A stretch of DNA of 13,920 nt, from the NCBI GenBank assembly GCA_036506175.1, contig DASXSE010000115.1, positions 1 to 13,920 on the forward strand, read 5' to 3'. Numbering within the stretch: position 1 is the first letter of the stretch; each line of letters begins with the position of its first letter. Below are positions 4,694 to 11,397 of the stretch, piece after piece. The stretch is from JAIBJP01 sp036506175 (GTDB lineage: Bacteria; Actinomycetota; Thermoleophilia; Gaiellales; Gaiellaceae). A program made the translations under genes and the position numbers. The notes under the pieces are model-generated. The model searched no databases, had not been told where the DNA came from, and worked only from the letters and a program-made list of their open reading frames with translations.

Positions 4694-5460
4694 CGACCGG
4701 TAAAGCGCGGCTCGCGCTTATCGAGGAAGGCGGCCAGACCCTCGCGAAAGTCCTCGCTCTGGACGGCAGCGGACTGCAACTCGGCCTCGAGCTCGAGCTG
4801 CTCTTCCAGCGAGGACAAGGCAGCTCGCTCGAGCAAGCGTTTCGTCATGCCGATTGCACGCGTGGGAAGCGCAGCGAGCATGGCTGCGACCTCCGCAGCT
4901 CTCGCCGCGAGCCGGCCGTCGTCGACGACCTCGGTGACGAGGCCCCAGGCGTGAGCGTCCCCGGCGGAGAGACGCCGCCCGGAGCAGAGCCATTCGAAGG
5001 CGCGCGCATACCCGAGCAGTCTCGTCACGAAGTAGGTCGCGCCGGTGTCAGGCACGAGTCCGATGTTGATGAACGCGGGGACGAACACCGCAGATGAGGC
5101 CGCGATTCGCAGGTCGCACGCGCACGCCAGCGCCAGGCCGGCCCCCGCGGCCGCGCCGTTGACAGCGGCGACCACGGGCTTTTCGAGAGCCCGCAGGGCG
5201 AGCGAGCTCGGGTTGTAGAGGTTGCGGAGCCGCTCGCCGACGTCCTGCGCTCCCTCCCTGAACTCGTTGAGGTCCTGGCCCACGCAAAAGCCGCGGCCGG
5301 CTCCCGTGAGGATCACCGCCCTCACCTCGGGATCCCCCGCCTCCTGTAGCGCCGCCCGAAAGCCCTCGTGCATCGCGCGGTTGAACGCGTTCAGAACGTC
5401 CGGACGGTTGAGCGTCACCGTCAGGACTCCCTCGTCCTTCTGCGTCTCGACTTCGGCCAC
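4690..5460 (-). CDS. paaG: 1,2-epoxyphenylacetyl-CoA isomerase PaaG (crotonase family)
   Basis: The 256-residue crotonase acts just after the PaaABCE epoxidase, isomerising ring-1,2-epoxyphenylacetyl-CoA to the seven-membered oxepin-CoA. Supporting motifs are GAGRGFCVGQDLNEF (53-67), the YNP segment (82-84), the oxyanion-hole GAAAGAGLALACACD (102-116) and the catalytic Asp138 in FINIGLVPDTGATY. Alanine replaces the usual enoyl-CoA hydratase Glu near 110, and Asp138 stands in the isomerase position, as in E. coli PaaG. The ending REPRFTGR is also PaaG-like. GTG 5460 is the start, 27 bases from the divergent protease gene. The gene is single and separated from paaCD by the membrane/lipoprotein cassette, so the paa genes form more than one unit here. 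A less specific enoyl-CoA isomerase is the main alternative. Confidence 0.85.
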   Translation of the reverse strand: MAEVETQKDEGVLTVTLNRPDVLNAFNRAMHEGFRAALQEAGDPEVRAVILTGAGRGFCVGQDLNEFREGAQDVGERLRNLYNPSSLALRALEKPVVAAVNGAAAGAGLALACACDLRIAASSAVFVPAFINIGLVPDTGATYFVTRLLGYARAFEWLCSGRRLSAGDAHAWGLVTEVVDDGRLAARAAEVAAMLAALPTRAIGMTKRLLERAALSSLEEQLELEAELQSAAVQSEDFREGLAAFLDKREPRFTGR

Positions 5461-5487
5461 TCGGTAGACCTTGCCCCCGCTGCTAGC

Positions 5488-6477
5488 GTGGAATCGGTGG
5501 CGGATCTTACGTTCATCTCATCCCACGAGGTGGCCGACGAGGAGGCTCTGGACGAGTACTCGCGAGCCGTAATCGCCGTCGCGGAGCGCCTCGCTCCCTC
5601 CGTCGCGAACCTCCGCATCTCGAGACGGGTTCGCGGCGGCCGCGTGATGGCCGGAGGCGGCAGCGGAGTCGTCGTCACACCGGACGGGTTCATGCTCACG
5701 TCGGCTCACGTCGTGGCCAACTCGGACGGGAAGCCGCGCGCGTCATTCGTCGACGGGCGTGAGATCGACATCGAAGTCGTCGGCACCGATCCGCTCTCGG
5801 ATCTCGCCGTCCTCCGCGCCGAGAACGACCACCTGACCCCCGCCGAGCTCGGCGACGCAGAGGGCCTTCGCGTCGGCCAGTTGGTCGTGGCGATCGGAAA
5901 CCCGAACGGCTTCGCCGGGTCGGTGACCGCCGGAGTCGTCTCCGCGTTGGGCCGGTCGTTGCCCGTTCGCACACGCGCCGCGGGCCGCATCGTCGAGAAC
6001 GTCATTCAGACAGACGCCGCGCTCAACCCGGGGAATTCCGGCGGCGCCCTGGCGGACGGCCGCGGGCGGGTGGTCGGAATCAACACAGCCGTCGCCGGAG
6101 TGGGCCTCGGGCTCGCGGTGCCGATCAATTCGACGACCCGCAAGATCATCGGCGAGCTGATGAGCGAGGGACGCTTCCGCCGTTCCTATCTCGGCATCGC
6201 CGGCGGTTCTCGTCCGCTGCCTCCACGCCTCGCACGCGAGCTCGGCCGCGACGAATGCGTCGAGATCGTCGAGGTGGTGGAGGGAAGTCCGGCGGCGAAA
6301 GCAGGGCTTCGCCCGGAGGATCTGATCGTCGATTTGAACGGGGAGCCCGTCGAGGGCGTCGACGACCTTCAGCGGCTCATGGCGGGTGAGCTGATCGGTG
6401 CGAAGGTGGCTGTCAACACGGTGCGCGAGGGCAAGCTGCGCGCCCTGGAGCTCGTCCCGGTCGAGCTAGAGGTCTAG
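5488..6477 (+). CDS. HtrA/DegP-type serine protease with PDZ domain, no signal peptide
   Basis: From GTG 5488 the product is 329 residues; GTG 5497 is nearly equivalent, and the open frame upstream to 5368 lies antisense to paaG and is rejected. A trypsin-like domain (about 25-215) carries the full triad: His74 in LTSAHVV, Asp105 in SDLAVLR and Ser184 in NPGNSGGAL. A PDZ domain (about 225-325) has GIAGG, ECVEIVEVVEGSPAAKAGL and DLIVDLNGEPV. HtrA enzymes degrade or chaperone damaged proteins, usually outside the cytoplasm. Here no signal peptide or membrane helix is visible at the N-terminus, so the enzyme may be cytoplasmic unless the true start lies elsewhere. Its 3' end overlaps the LtrA gene by 12 bases. 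Confidence 0.88.
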   Translation: MESVADLTFISSHEVADEEALDEYSRAVIAVAERLAPSVANLRISRRVRGGRVMAGGGSGVVVTPDGFMLTSAHVVANSDGKPRASFVDGREIDIEVVGTDPLSDLAVLRAENDHLTPAELGDAEGLRVGQLVVAIGNPNGFAGSVTAGVVSALGRSLPVRTRAAGRIVENVIQTDAALNPGNSGGALADGRGRVVGINTAVAGVGLGLAVPINSTTRKIIGELMSEGRFRRSYLGIAGGSRPLPPRLARELGRDECVEIVEVVEGSPAAKAGLRPEDLIVDLNGEPVEGVDDLQRLMAGELIGAKVAVNTVREGKLRALELVPVELEV

Positions 6478-7644
6478 CTCCACCCGCGCACCGGCGTGCG
6501 CCTCGTGCTGGCCGAGCTCCAGGACGACCTGGACGACCAGAACCGCTGCAAGCGTCCAGACGACCACGAGGGTCGGCAGCGCGAAGCTGACCGCCAGGAG
6601 CACGATCGCGAGCACCGCCGAACCGAACCTCATGACGACGTCGGCGTCGATGAGCATCGGCGGAGTCGCCAGCTGGATCGCACCGAGCCCGACCATGCAG
6701 AGCGCGACGCCCGCGCACAGGATCCAGCTGGTGTCGTCGTACTTGTGATTCCCGGCGACGGCGAGGATCTGGAGCTTCACCGCCACGCCCATTGCGGCAA
6801 TGCCGATGATGACGGAGAAGTGCGCATACGTGAACACGAGGCCGGCGGCTCGGCCGCGGGTGACGACCGATTGATCGAGATAGTCGAAGTAGATCCACCA
6901 GATCGCTGCGGCGATGAGAAACCCACCGGCCGCCGCCAGACTGGAGTCGAGCTCCCAACTCGTGTTGGCGACGCCGAGAACGACCGCCAGCACGGCCTCC
7001 CCGAGCACGATGATCGTCAGCAGCCCGTAGCGCTCGGGCAGATGACGGGGGTCGATCGGGGCTCCCGGGACTCGCTTCCAGGCGAAGATCGGCACGAGGA
7101 GCTCGCCGGCCAGGGCCACGCCCCATAGCCACCAGCGCCCTGGGGGCGGAACGAGGAGGGACGCGACCCAGATGAGGGTTCCAACCGAAAATGCAGTGAA
7201 GTACAGAGTGGCGAACGTCTTCGCCTGAGGGACATTCCGGATCGCGCGCGCGTAGAGGGCGAGGAGAACGAGCCGGACCGAGATGTAGGAAACGGCGAAG
7301 GCCTCGCCGCCGTCCTCGATCGCATGGGGCGTGTTCGTCGCCATCGCGGCGACGCCGAACATGGCGAGAAGGATGAGCAGCCGGTACGTGAGGTCGTCGG
7401 TGTCGAACCGGTTTGCGTAGAAGGTGAAGCCCGCCCAGGCCCAGATGACTGGGATGAAGAGCCCGACGTATTCGAGGAAGCCATCGAACGTCGGGTCCCG
7501 GGTGAGGTTCTGGCCGAGCTCCGCCACCGCGACGACGAAGACGAGGTCGAAGAACAATTCGAGCCAGGTCGCATGCCGCTCCTCGAAGCCCTCCTCGATC
7601 GTCCGCAGACGAGGCGGCTCGAGGAAGCGCGAAAAGTCCGGCAC
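6466..7644 (-). CDS. LtrA-family (low temperature requirement) membrane protein
   Basis: The 392-residue protein has the LtrA signature near its N-terminus (EERHATWLELFFDLVFVVAVAELGQNL, about 21-47) and around ten to twelve hydrophobic helices. Other typical stretches are WAWAGFTFYANRFDTDD, the PERYGLLTIIVLGEAVLAVV motif and WWIYFDYLDQ. The family is named from a Listeria gene affecting growth at low temperature; its biochemical role is not established. GTG 7644 overlaps the paaF-like stop by one base (TAGTG), so it is co-transcribed with the crotonases as the last gene of the leftward run. Its own stop overlaps the convergent protease gene by 12 bases. The link to phenylacetate or polyamine metabolism is positional only. 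Confidence 0.9.
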   Translation of the reverse strand: MPDFSRFLEPPRLRTIEEGFEERHATWLELFFDLVFVVAVAELGQNLTRDPTFDGFLEYVGLFIPVIWAWAGFTFYANRFDTDDLTYRLLILLAMFGVAAMATNTPHAIEDGGEAFAVSYISVRLVLLALYARAIRNVPQAKTFATLYFTAFSVGTLIWVASLLVPPPGRWWLWGVALAGELLVPIFAWKRVPGAPIDPRHLPERYGLLTIIVLGEAVLAVVLGVANTSWELDSSLAAAGGFLIAAAIWWIYFDYLDQSVVTRGRAAGLVFTYAHFSVIIGIAAMGVAVKLQILAVAGNHKYDDTSWILCAGVALCMVGLGAIQLATPPMLIDADVVMRFGSAVLAIVLLAVSFALPTLVVVWTLAAVLVVQVVLELGQHEAHAGARVELDL

Positions 7645-8408
7645 TACTTTCCTTTGAAGTCCGGCTTGCGCTTCTCGCCGAAGGCGGCGAGGCCTTCCTT
7701 CGCGTCCTCGGTCGAGTGCGCGAGGTGGAAGAGCTTCCGTTCGACGCCGAGACCGGCGGAGAGCGGCGTCTCGAAGGCGGCGTTCAGCGCTTCCTTCGCG
7801 AGACGCTGAGCGACCGGCCCCTTCTCAGCGATCTCGCGGGCCACGGCTTTTGCGTCCTCGAGCCAGTCCTCCGCGCCCACGACGCGGGCGACGAGCCCCG
7901 CTTGCTCCGCCTCCTCCGCGCTGAGAAAGCGCCCTGTGAGGACGACGTCCATGGCCTTCGCCTTGCCTATCGAACGGGCGAGCAACTGCGTCCCGCCCGC
8001 GCCCGGCATCACGCCGAGACCCGTCTCGGGCTGGCCGAACTGCGCCGTTTCGGAGGCGACGATGAGATCGCAGGCCATGGCCAGCTCGCAGCCGCCTCCG
8101 AGGCAATAGCCGGAGACGGCCGCAATGAGCGGCGTCCGCACGGAACGGATCGAGTCCCAGAGGTCGAGGCGGGCGCCGAAGTAGAGCTCGATCGTCGGCG
8201 TGTCGCTCAGCTCGTTGATATCCGCTCCGGCCGCGAACGCCCGCTCGTCGCCGGTCAGGACGATGCAGCGGACGGCCTCGTCGGAGTCGAGGTTCTCGAG
8301 CGCGCCGACGAGCTCCCGCATGAGCTCGCTCGAGAGCGCGTTCATCCGCTCGGGGCGGTTGAGGCGGACGACGGCAATCGGCTCGTCCCGCTCGATAAGG
8401 ACTGTCAT
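7644..8408 (-). CDS. paaF: Enoyl-CoA hydratase, PaaF-like
   Basis: The 254-residue protein is a standard hydratase-type crotonase with both acid/base glutamates, Glu108 in GGGCELAMACD and Glu128 in QPETGLGVMPGAGGTQ. The CoA-binding segment is ERAFAAGADINEL (55-67), and the C-terminus KRKPDFKGK is typical of the family. Given the paaB/C/D and paaG genes in the window, 2,3-dehydroadipyl-CoA hydratase (PaaF), acting in the beta-oxidation-like end of phenylacetate breakdown, is the likeliest role; a general short-chain enoyl-CoA hydratase cannot be excluded. ATG 8408 overlaps the preceding crotonase stop (ATGA) and is preceded by GGAAAAGAA. Confidence 0.85.
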   Translation of the reverse strand: MTVLIERDEPIAVVRLNRPERMNALSSELMRELVGALENLDSDEAVRCIVLTGDERAFAAGADINELSDTPTIELYFGARLDLWDSIRSVRTPLIAAVSGYCLGGGCELAMACDLIVASETAQFGQPETGLGVMPGAGGTQLLARSIGKAKAMDVVLTGRFLSAEEAEQAGLVARVVGAEDWLEDAKAVAREIAEKGPVAQRLAKEALNAAFETPLSAGLGVERKLFHLAHSTEDAKEGLAAFGEKRKPDFKGK

Positions 8409-9214
8409 TTCTTTTCCAGGAACTTCTCGATCGCGGCACGCGGCTCGTCCGTGGCCATCGAAAGGGCGAGCCAGTCACGGGCGTGGTTGATCGTTTGGAA
8501 CCACGCGAACTCGCGCCAGAAGTTGAGGTGCTGGCGCGCGTAGCGAGTCGTTTGCGGCAACTTGCGGGCGAGGCTCTCGACGATGCGGTCTACCTCGGCG
8601 TCGAGCTCCGCCGCGGGCACCGCCCGGTTCACGAGGCCCCACTCCTCAGCCTTCTTCGCCGGAAGCTCCTCGCAGAGAAGGACGATCTCTCGCGCCCGAC
8701 GGTCGCCGACGAGGATCGGGAGCCATTGGGTGGCGCCCCCCGCGGGAACGGACCCGTGCTCGGGCCCGACATGGCGGATGAATGCGTCCTCGACCATCAC
8801 GGCGAGGTCGCAGGCCATCTGCAGCTCGTTGCCACCGCCGACGCAGATGCCGTTGATGCGGGCGACGGTAGGCTTCCCGACCTCCCGTAGGCGGTCGTGC
8901 GCGTCCTTGAACGCCCCGAACCACTTCCAGTATTCGCCCGGGTTCCCAAGGTACTCCTCGCTCCACGACTTCAGGTCGGCGCCGACGCAGAAGGCGCGCC
9001 CGGCTCCCGTCAATACCACGACGCGGATCGAGTCGTCCCAGGAGGCGTCCTCACACGCGCGCGCGATCTCCCGCAGCATCCTGAAGTCGAAGGCGTTCAG
9101 CACCTCCGGCCGGTTGAGCGTGATCGTCGCCCGCGGCGGGGCCTTCTCGTAGACGATCCGCTCGAAGCCGAGGTCGGCTGGGTCGACCGGACTCGGGCGG
9201 TCGGGCTCGGTCAT
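8405..9214 (-). CDS. Crotonase-family protein with MenB/BamA-like active site
   Basis: From ATG 9214 (overlapping the EthD-like stop as ATGA) the product is 269 residues. The crotonase fold is clear: NRPEVLNAF (34-42), GAGRAFCVGADLKSW (70-84), GGGNELQMACDLAVM (126-140) and GPEHGSVPAGGATQW (150-164). Glu130 matches the first hydratase glutamate, but the second is replaced by Gly150 in a 'GPxxGS' motif as in MenB and ring-hydrolase (BamA/Oah)-type crotonases. The stretches GDRRAREIVLLCEELPAKKAEEWGLVNR and NFWREFAWFQTINHARDWLAL are reminiscent of the BamA group as I remember it, though this protein is shorter. A simple hydratase role is doubtful; hydrolysis, isomerisation or C-C chemistry on a cyclic acyl-CoA is possible. 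The exact substrate is unknown. Confidence 0.78.
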   Translation of the reverse strand: MTEPDRPSPVDPADLGFERIVYEKAPPRATITLNRPEVLNAFDFRMLREIARACEDASWDDSIRVVVLTGAGRAFCVGADLKSWSEEYLGNPGEYWKWFGAFKDAHDRLREVGKPTVARINGICVGGGNELQMACDLAVMVEDAFIRHVGPEHGSVPAGGATQWLPILVGDRRAREIVLLCEELPAKKAEEWGLVNRAVPAAELDAEVDRIVESLARKLPQTTRYARQHLNFWREFAWFQTINHARDWLALSMATDEPRAAIEKFLEKK

Positions 9215-9486
9215 TCGACTTCTGCGAAGTGGACGTGGAAGGGGATGCCCATCTCGGCCGCGTCCTTCCCCGTGGCGGCAAACTCCTCGGTGCGCGCCGC
9301 AGCCTTGAACGCGTCCATGTCCGGGAAGTCCCACTCGCCGTAGTAGGCGAACTTCTGGCCCGTCGGCGAGCCGAAGACCTTCCCGTGCCGGAAAGTCCCG
9401 CTCTCGACGCGACGGCAGAGCTCGGCGTGCTGCTCGAAGCGCGCAGCATCGGGCTCCTGCTCGTACAGCACGAAGACCTTGACCAT
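9211..9486 (-). CDS. EthD-like small dimeric alpha/beta-barrel protein
   Basis: The 91-residue protein starts at ATG 9486, which overlaps the potC stop by one base (TAATG). The open frame further upstream is antisense-rich, lies inside potC and is rejected. The start VKVFVLYEQEPDAARFEQH, the middle KVFGSPTGQKFAYYGEWDFPDMDAFKAAART and the ending GIPFHVHFAEVE fit the EthD/dimeric alpha-beta barrel family. In that family small proteins dimerise and may assist oxygenases or bind small hydrophobic ligands. It overlaps the next crotonase by four bases. A helper role for acyl-CoA or aromatic degradation is plausible; no catalytic residue can be named. Confidence 0.7.
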   Translation of the reverse strand: MVKVFVLYEQEPDAARFEQHAELCRRVESGTFRHGKVFGSPTGQKFAYYGEWDFPDMDAFKAAARTEEFAATGKDAAEMGIPFHVHFAEVE

Positions 9487-10295
9487 TACCGCCTGCGAAG
9501 GATTCCCGATTCCTGCGTCAGGCGCGAGGCGAGGTAGACCGGAATGGCGGACAGCAGGACGAGCGAGACGGCGACCACGTTCACGATCGGGAGCTGATTC
9601 GGACGCGAGAGGTTCGTATAGATCCACAGCGGCACCGTCTTCACGGCACCGGCGGTGAACGTCGTCACGATCACCTCATCGAAGGAGAGCGCGAACGCGA
9701 GCAGGCCGCCGGCGAGGAGAGCGGTCCGGGTCAAGGGCAGCGTCACGTAGCGGAACGTCTGCCAGGTGTCGGCGCCGAGATCCATCGACGCTTCCTCTAT
9801 GAAGCGGGACGAGCGCCGTAGGCGCGCGAGCACGTTGTTGTACATGACGACGATGCAGAAGGTCGCGTGGCCGACCATGATCGTGAAGATTCCGAAGCCG
9901 ACGCCGAACGGCTCGAGCACGGTGCGGAACGTGGCGTTCAGGGCCATCCCTGTGACGATCCCCGGCAGCGCGATCGGGAGGATGACGAGGAACGAGATGG
10001 TCTCGCGGCCGAAGAAGCGGTAACGCTGGACAGCAAGTGCAGCGAGCGTGCCGAGGACGAGCGCGATCGCGGTGGCTCCAAGGGCAGCTTCTATCGACCT
10101 CAGCACCGCGTCGCGCACGCCTGGGTTGTGGAAGGCCTTGTCCCACCAGCGCAGCGTCAGCCCGCTGATCGGCCAACGCTGGGTGCGCGTCTGGTTGAAG
10201 GCGTACAGCGCGATGATTCCCAGCGGGAGATAGATGAAGGCGAGCGTGAGGAGCGTCGCCACACGAAGGCCGATGCGAGCCGTGCGCGTCTCCAT
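9486..10295 (-). CDS. potC: Polyamine ABC transporter permease PotC
   Basis: The 269-residue protein has about six membrane helices and the inner-membrane permease 'EAA' loop EEASMDLGADTWQTFRYVTLPLTRTALL, which contacts the ATPase. Other PotC-like parts are YAFNQTRTQRWPISGLTLRWW near the N-terminus, LPGIVTGMAL, and SFDEVIVTTFTAG towards the end. With PotB it forms the channel for spermidine/putrescine-type substrates. ATG 10295 overlaps the potB stop (TGATG). The reading frame stays open upstream to 11243, but that part is antisense-free only by chance and lies within potB, so it is not used. Related opine or iron(III)-type importers share the fold, but the aminotransferase neighbour favours amine uptake. 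Confidence 0.9.
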   Translation of the reverse strand: METRTARIGLRVATLLTLAFIYLPLGIIALYAFNQTRTQRWPISGLTLRWWDKAFHNPGVRDAVLRSIEAALGATAIALVLGTLAALAVQRYRFFGRETISFLVILPIALPGIVTGMALNATFRTVLEPFGVGFGIFTIMVGHATFCIVVMYNNVLARLRRSSRFIEEASMDLGADTWQTFRYVTLPLTRTALLAGGLLAFALSFDEVIVTTFTAGAVKTVPLWIYTNLSRPNQLPIVNVVAVSLVLLSAIPVYLASRLTQESGILRRR

Positions 10296-11197
10296 CAGAG
10301 GCTCTCGAACGCGCCGAGGCGCTTCGCCAGCAACAGGTAGACGATCATGATCAGCACCGGCACGGTCGCGAACGCCGACGCGAGCGGGAGGTTGTTCGCG
10401 ACGCCGACGTTCGCGTAGACGACGTTCCCGATGAACTGCACGCTCGAGACCAGGTTCGGCGTGATGAAGTCGCCGAGCGTCAGCGAGAAGGTGAAAATCG
10501 AGCCGGCGACCAAGGCCGGCAAGGCAAGCGGGAGGATCACCGACCGGAACGTGCGGCTCCCGCGCGCTCCGAGATCTCCGGAGGCCTCGACCAGGGATTC
10601 TGGTATTCGCTCGAGCCCGGCGTAGAGCGGCAGGATCATGTACGGCAGCCAGAGGTAGCTGAAGACGAGCCACATGGCGACCTCGCCAAATCCAGGGCCG
10701 TGGACCCCGAGCGGCGACAACGCCCAGTTCAGGGCTCCGTTCTCCTGCAGGATCACACGCCACGCGTAGACCTTCACGAGATAGCTCGACCAGAGGGGCA
10801 TGAGGATCGCAACGACGAGGAGCCCTTTCACCCGTGGGGTCGCGATACGCGCCATGTAATAGGCGATGGGAAAGGCGAGAACGGCGTCGGTCAGCGTGAC
10901 CGCTGCTGCGATCTTGACCGTACGGATCGTGATCGAGCGGTAGACGTCGTTCTCGACCAGGGTCTTGAAGTTCTGCAGGCCCGGGTCGCGAACGATGTTG
11001 GCCGTAAACGGGTCCAGGCGCCAGAAAGCCGCCGCGAACAGCACACCAAGCGATCCGAGATAGGCAATGACGAGCCAACCGAGGGGCGTAGCGAGGAGAA
11101 GCGACACCTGCGCCCGCGGGTGGCGATAGAGGAATGAAGCGACCCGCCGCCCCAGCGAGCGCCGGGGCGGCGGGCTTTCGTACGCGATCGAAGTCAC
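10295..11197 (-). CDS. potB: Polyamine ABC transporter permease PotB
   Basis: The 300-residue protein starts at GTG 11197, preceded by GAGGG eight bases upstream (11206-11210). The open frame runs to 11311, but that extension crosses hairpin-rich intergenic DNA and is arginine-rich. The N-terminus is cytoplasmic and basic (PPPRRSLGRRVASFLYRHPRAQ), followed by a first helix and five more. The EAA loop is EASGDLGARGSRTFRSVILPLALPALV; WSSYLVKVYAW and FSLTLGDFITPNLV are typical of PotB/AfuB-type permeases. It pairs with PotC in the membrane and is driven by PotA. A perfect 11-bp hairpin lies in its first 20 codons. Confidence 0.9.
   Translation of the reverse strand: MTSIAYESPPPRRSLGRRVASFLYRHPRAQVSLLLATPLGWLVIAYLGSLGVLFAAAFWRLDPFTANIVRDPGLQNFKTLVENDVYRSITIRTVKIAAAVTLTDAVLAFPIAYYMARIATPRVKGLLVVAILMPLWSSYLVKVYAWRVILQENGALNWALSPLGVHGPGFGEVAMWLVFSYLWLPYMILPLYAGLERIPESLVEASGDLGARGSRTFRSVILPLALPALVAGSIFTFSLTLGDFITPNLVSSVQFIGNVVYANVGVANNLPLASAFATVPVLIMIVYLLLAKRLGAFESL
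11143..11174 (-). repeat. Perfect 11-bp hairpin within the potB 5' coding region
   Basis: CCCGCCGCCCC (11143-11153) and GGGGCGGCGGG (11164-11174) are perfect inverted arms around a 10-base loop. In the mRNA this falls at about codons 8-18 of potB. It has no T-run, so it is not a classical terminator; it could slow translation or transcription at the start of the permease genes. Confidence 0.6.
11180..11196. repeat. 17-bp direct repeat, copy at the potB start
   Basis: GTACGCGATCGAAGTCA occurs here and again, identically, at 11377-11393, 197 bases away in the same orientation. On the coding strand this copy is TGACTTCGATCGCGTAC, the first codons of potB, with the G of the GTG start just outside it. 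Confidence 0.75.
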
Positions 11198-11205
11198 AGC
11201 AATCG

Positions 11206-11210
11206 CCCTC
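11206..11210 (-). promoter_or_regulatory. Ribosome binding site of potB
   Basis: GAGGG on the minus strand, eight bases before GTG 11197. It decides the potB start in favour of GTG 11197 over upstream in-frame codons. Confidence 0.5.
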
Positions 11211-11376
11211 GCGTTCCTGGGGCGGGGCTGGGTAGGGAGCCAAGCTCGCGGCGCCGAGACAGTACGTCTGTAGTACTGCGAGGTGACGCGAGCGAAGGAT
11301 CCCGCCGCCAACGTCGCCAGGCGGCGGCAGGGCCGGGCTCTGCCCGGCTCAGGTTCGCCGCCGCCCAGGGGCGCGA

Positions 11377-11393
11377 GTACGCGATCGAAGTCA
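11377..11393. repeat. 17-bp direct repeat, copy next to the potD stop
   Basis: This is an identical second copy of GTACGCGATCGAAGTCA, lying four bases beyond the end of potD (stop at 11398-11400). With its partner at 11180-11196 it frames the hairpin-rich segment, as a target-site duplication or a segmental duplication would. Confidence 0.75.
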
Positions 11394-11397
11394 GGGT

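Larger units (their letters stand above)
11198..11397 (-). repeat. Structured potD-potB intergenic region, possible repeat element
   Basis: This 200-base gap between potD and potB holds at least three hairpins. CAGTAC (11260-11265) pairs with GTACTG (11273-11278), with outer arms CTCGC (11245-11249) and GCGAG (11278-11282) as an alternative extension. CCGCCGCC (11302-11309) pairs with GGCGGCGG (11320-11327). GCCGGGC (11332-11338) pairs with GCCCGGC (11342-11348) around a 3-base loop. No plausible gene was seen. The 17-bp direct repeat brackets most of it. It may be a mobile or REP-like repeat, or an mRNA-processing/stability region downstream of the binding-protein gene. Confidence 0.5.

Noticed and set aside
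5368..5487. Extension of the protease start into paaG
   Set aside because: This part is antisense to the paaG N-terminus and has no protease-like or signal sequence.
10296..11243. Extension of potC upstream over potB
   Set aside because: It is in another frame of potB and Arg-rich; ATG 10295 with the TGATG overlap is the natural start.
11198..11311. Longer potB N-terminus
   Set aside because: It runs through hairpin-rich intergenic DNA, whereas GTG 11197 has a well-placed GAGGG.
11302..11348. Rho-independent terminator after potD
   Set aside because: The hairpins are strong, but no T-rich run follows on the minus strand.
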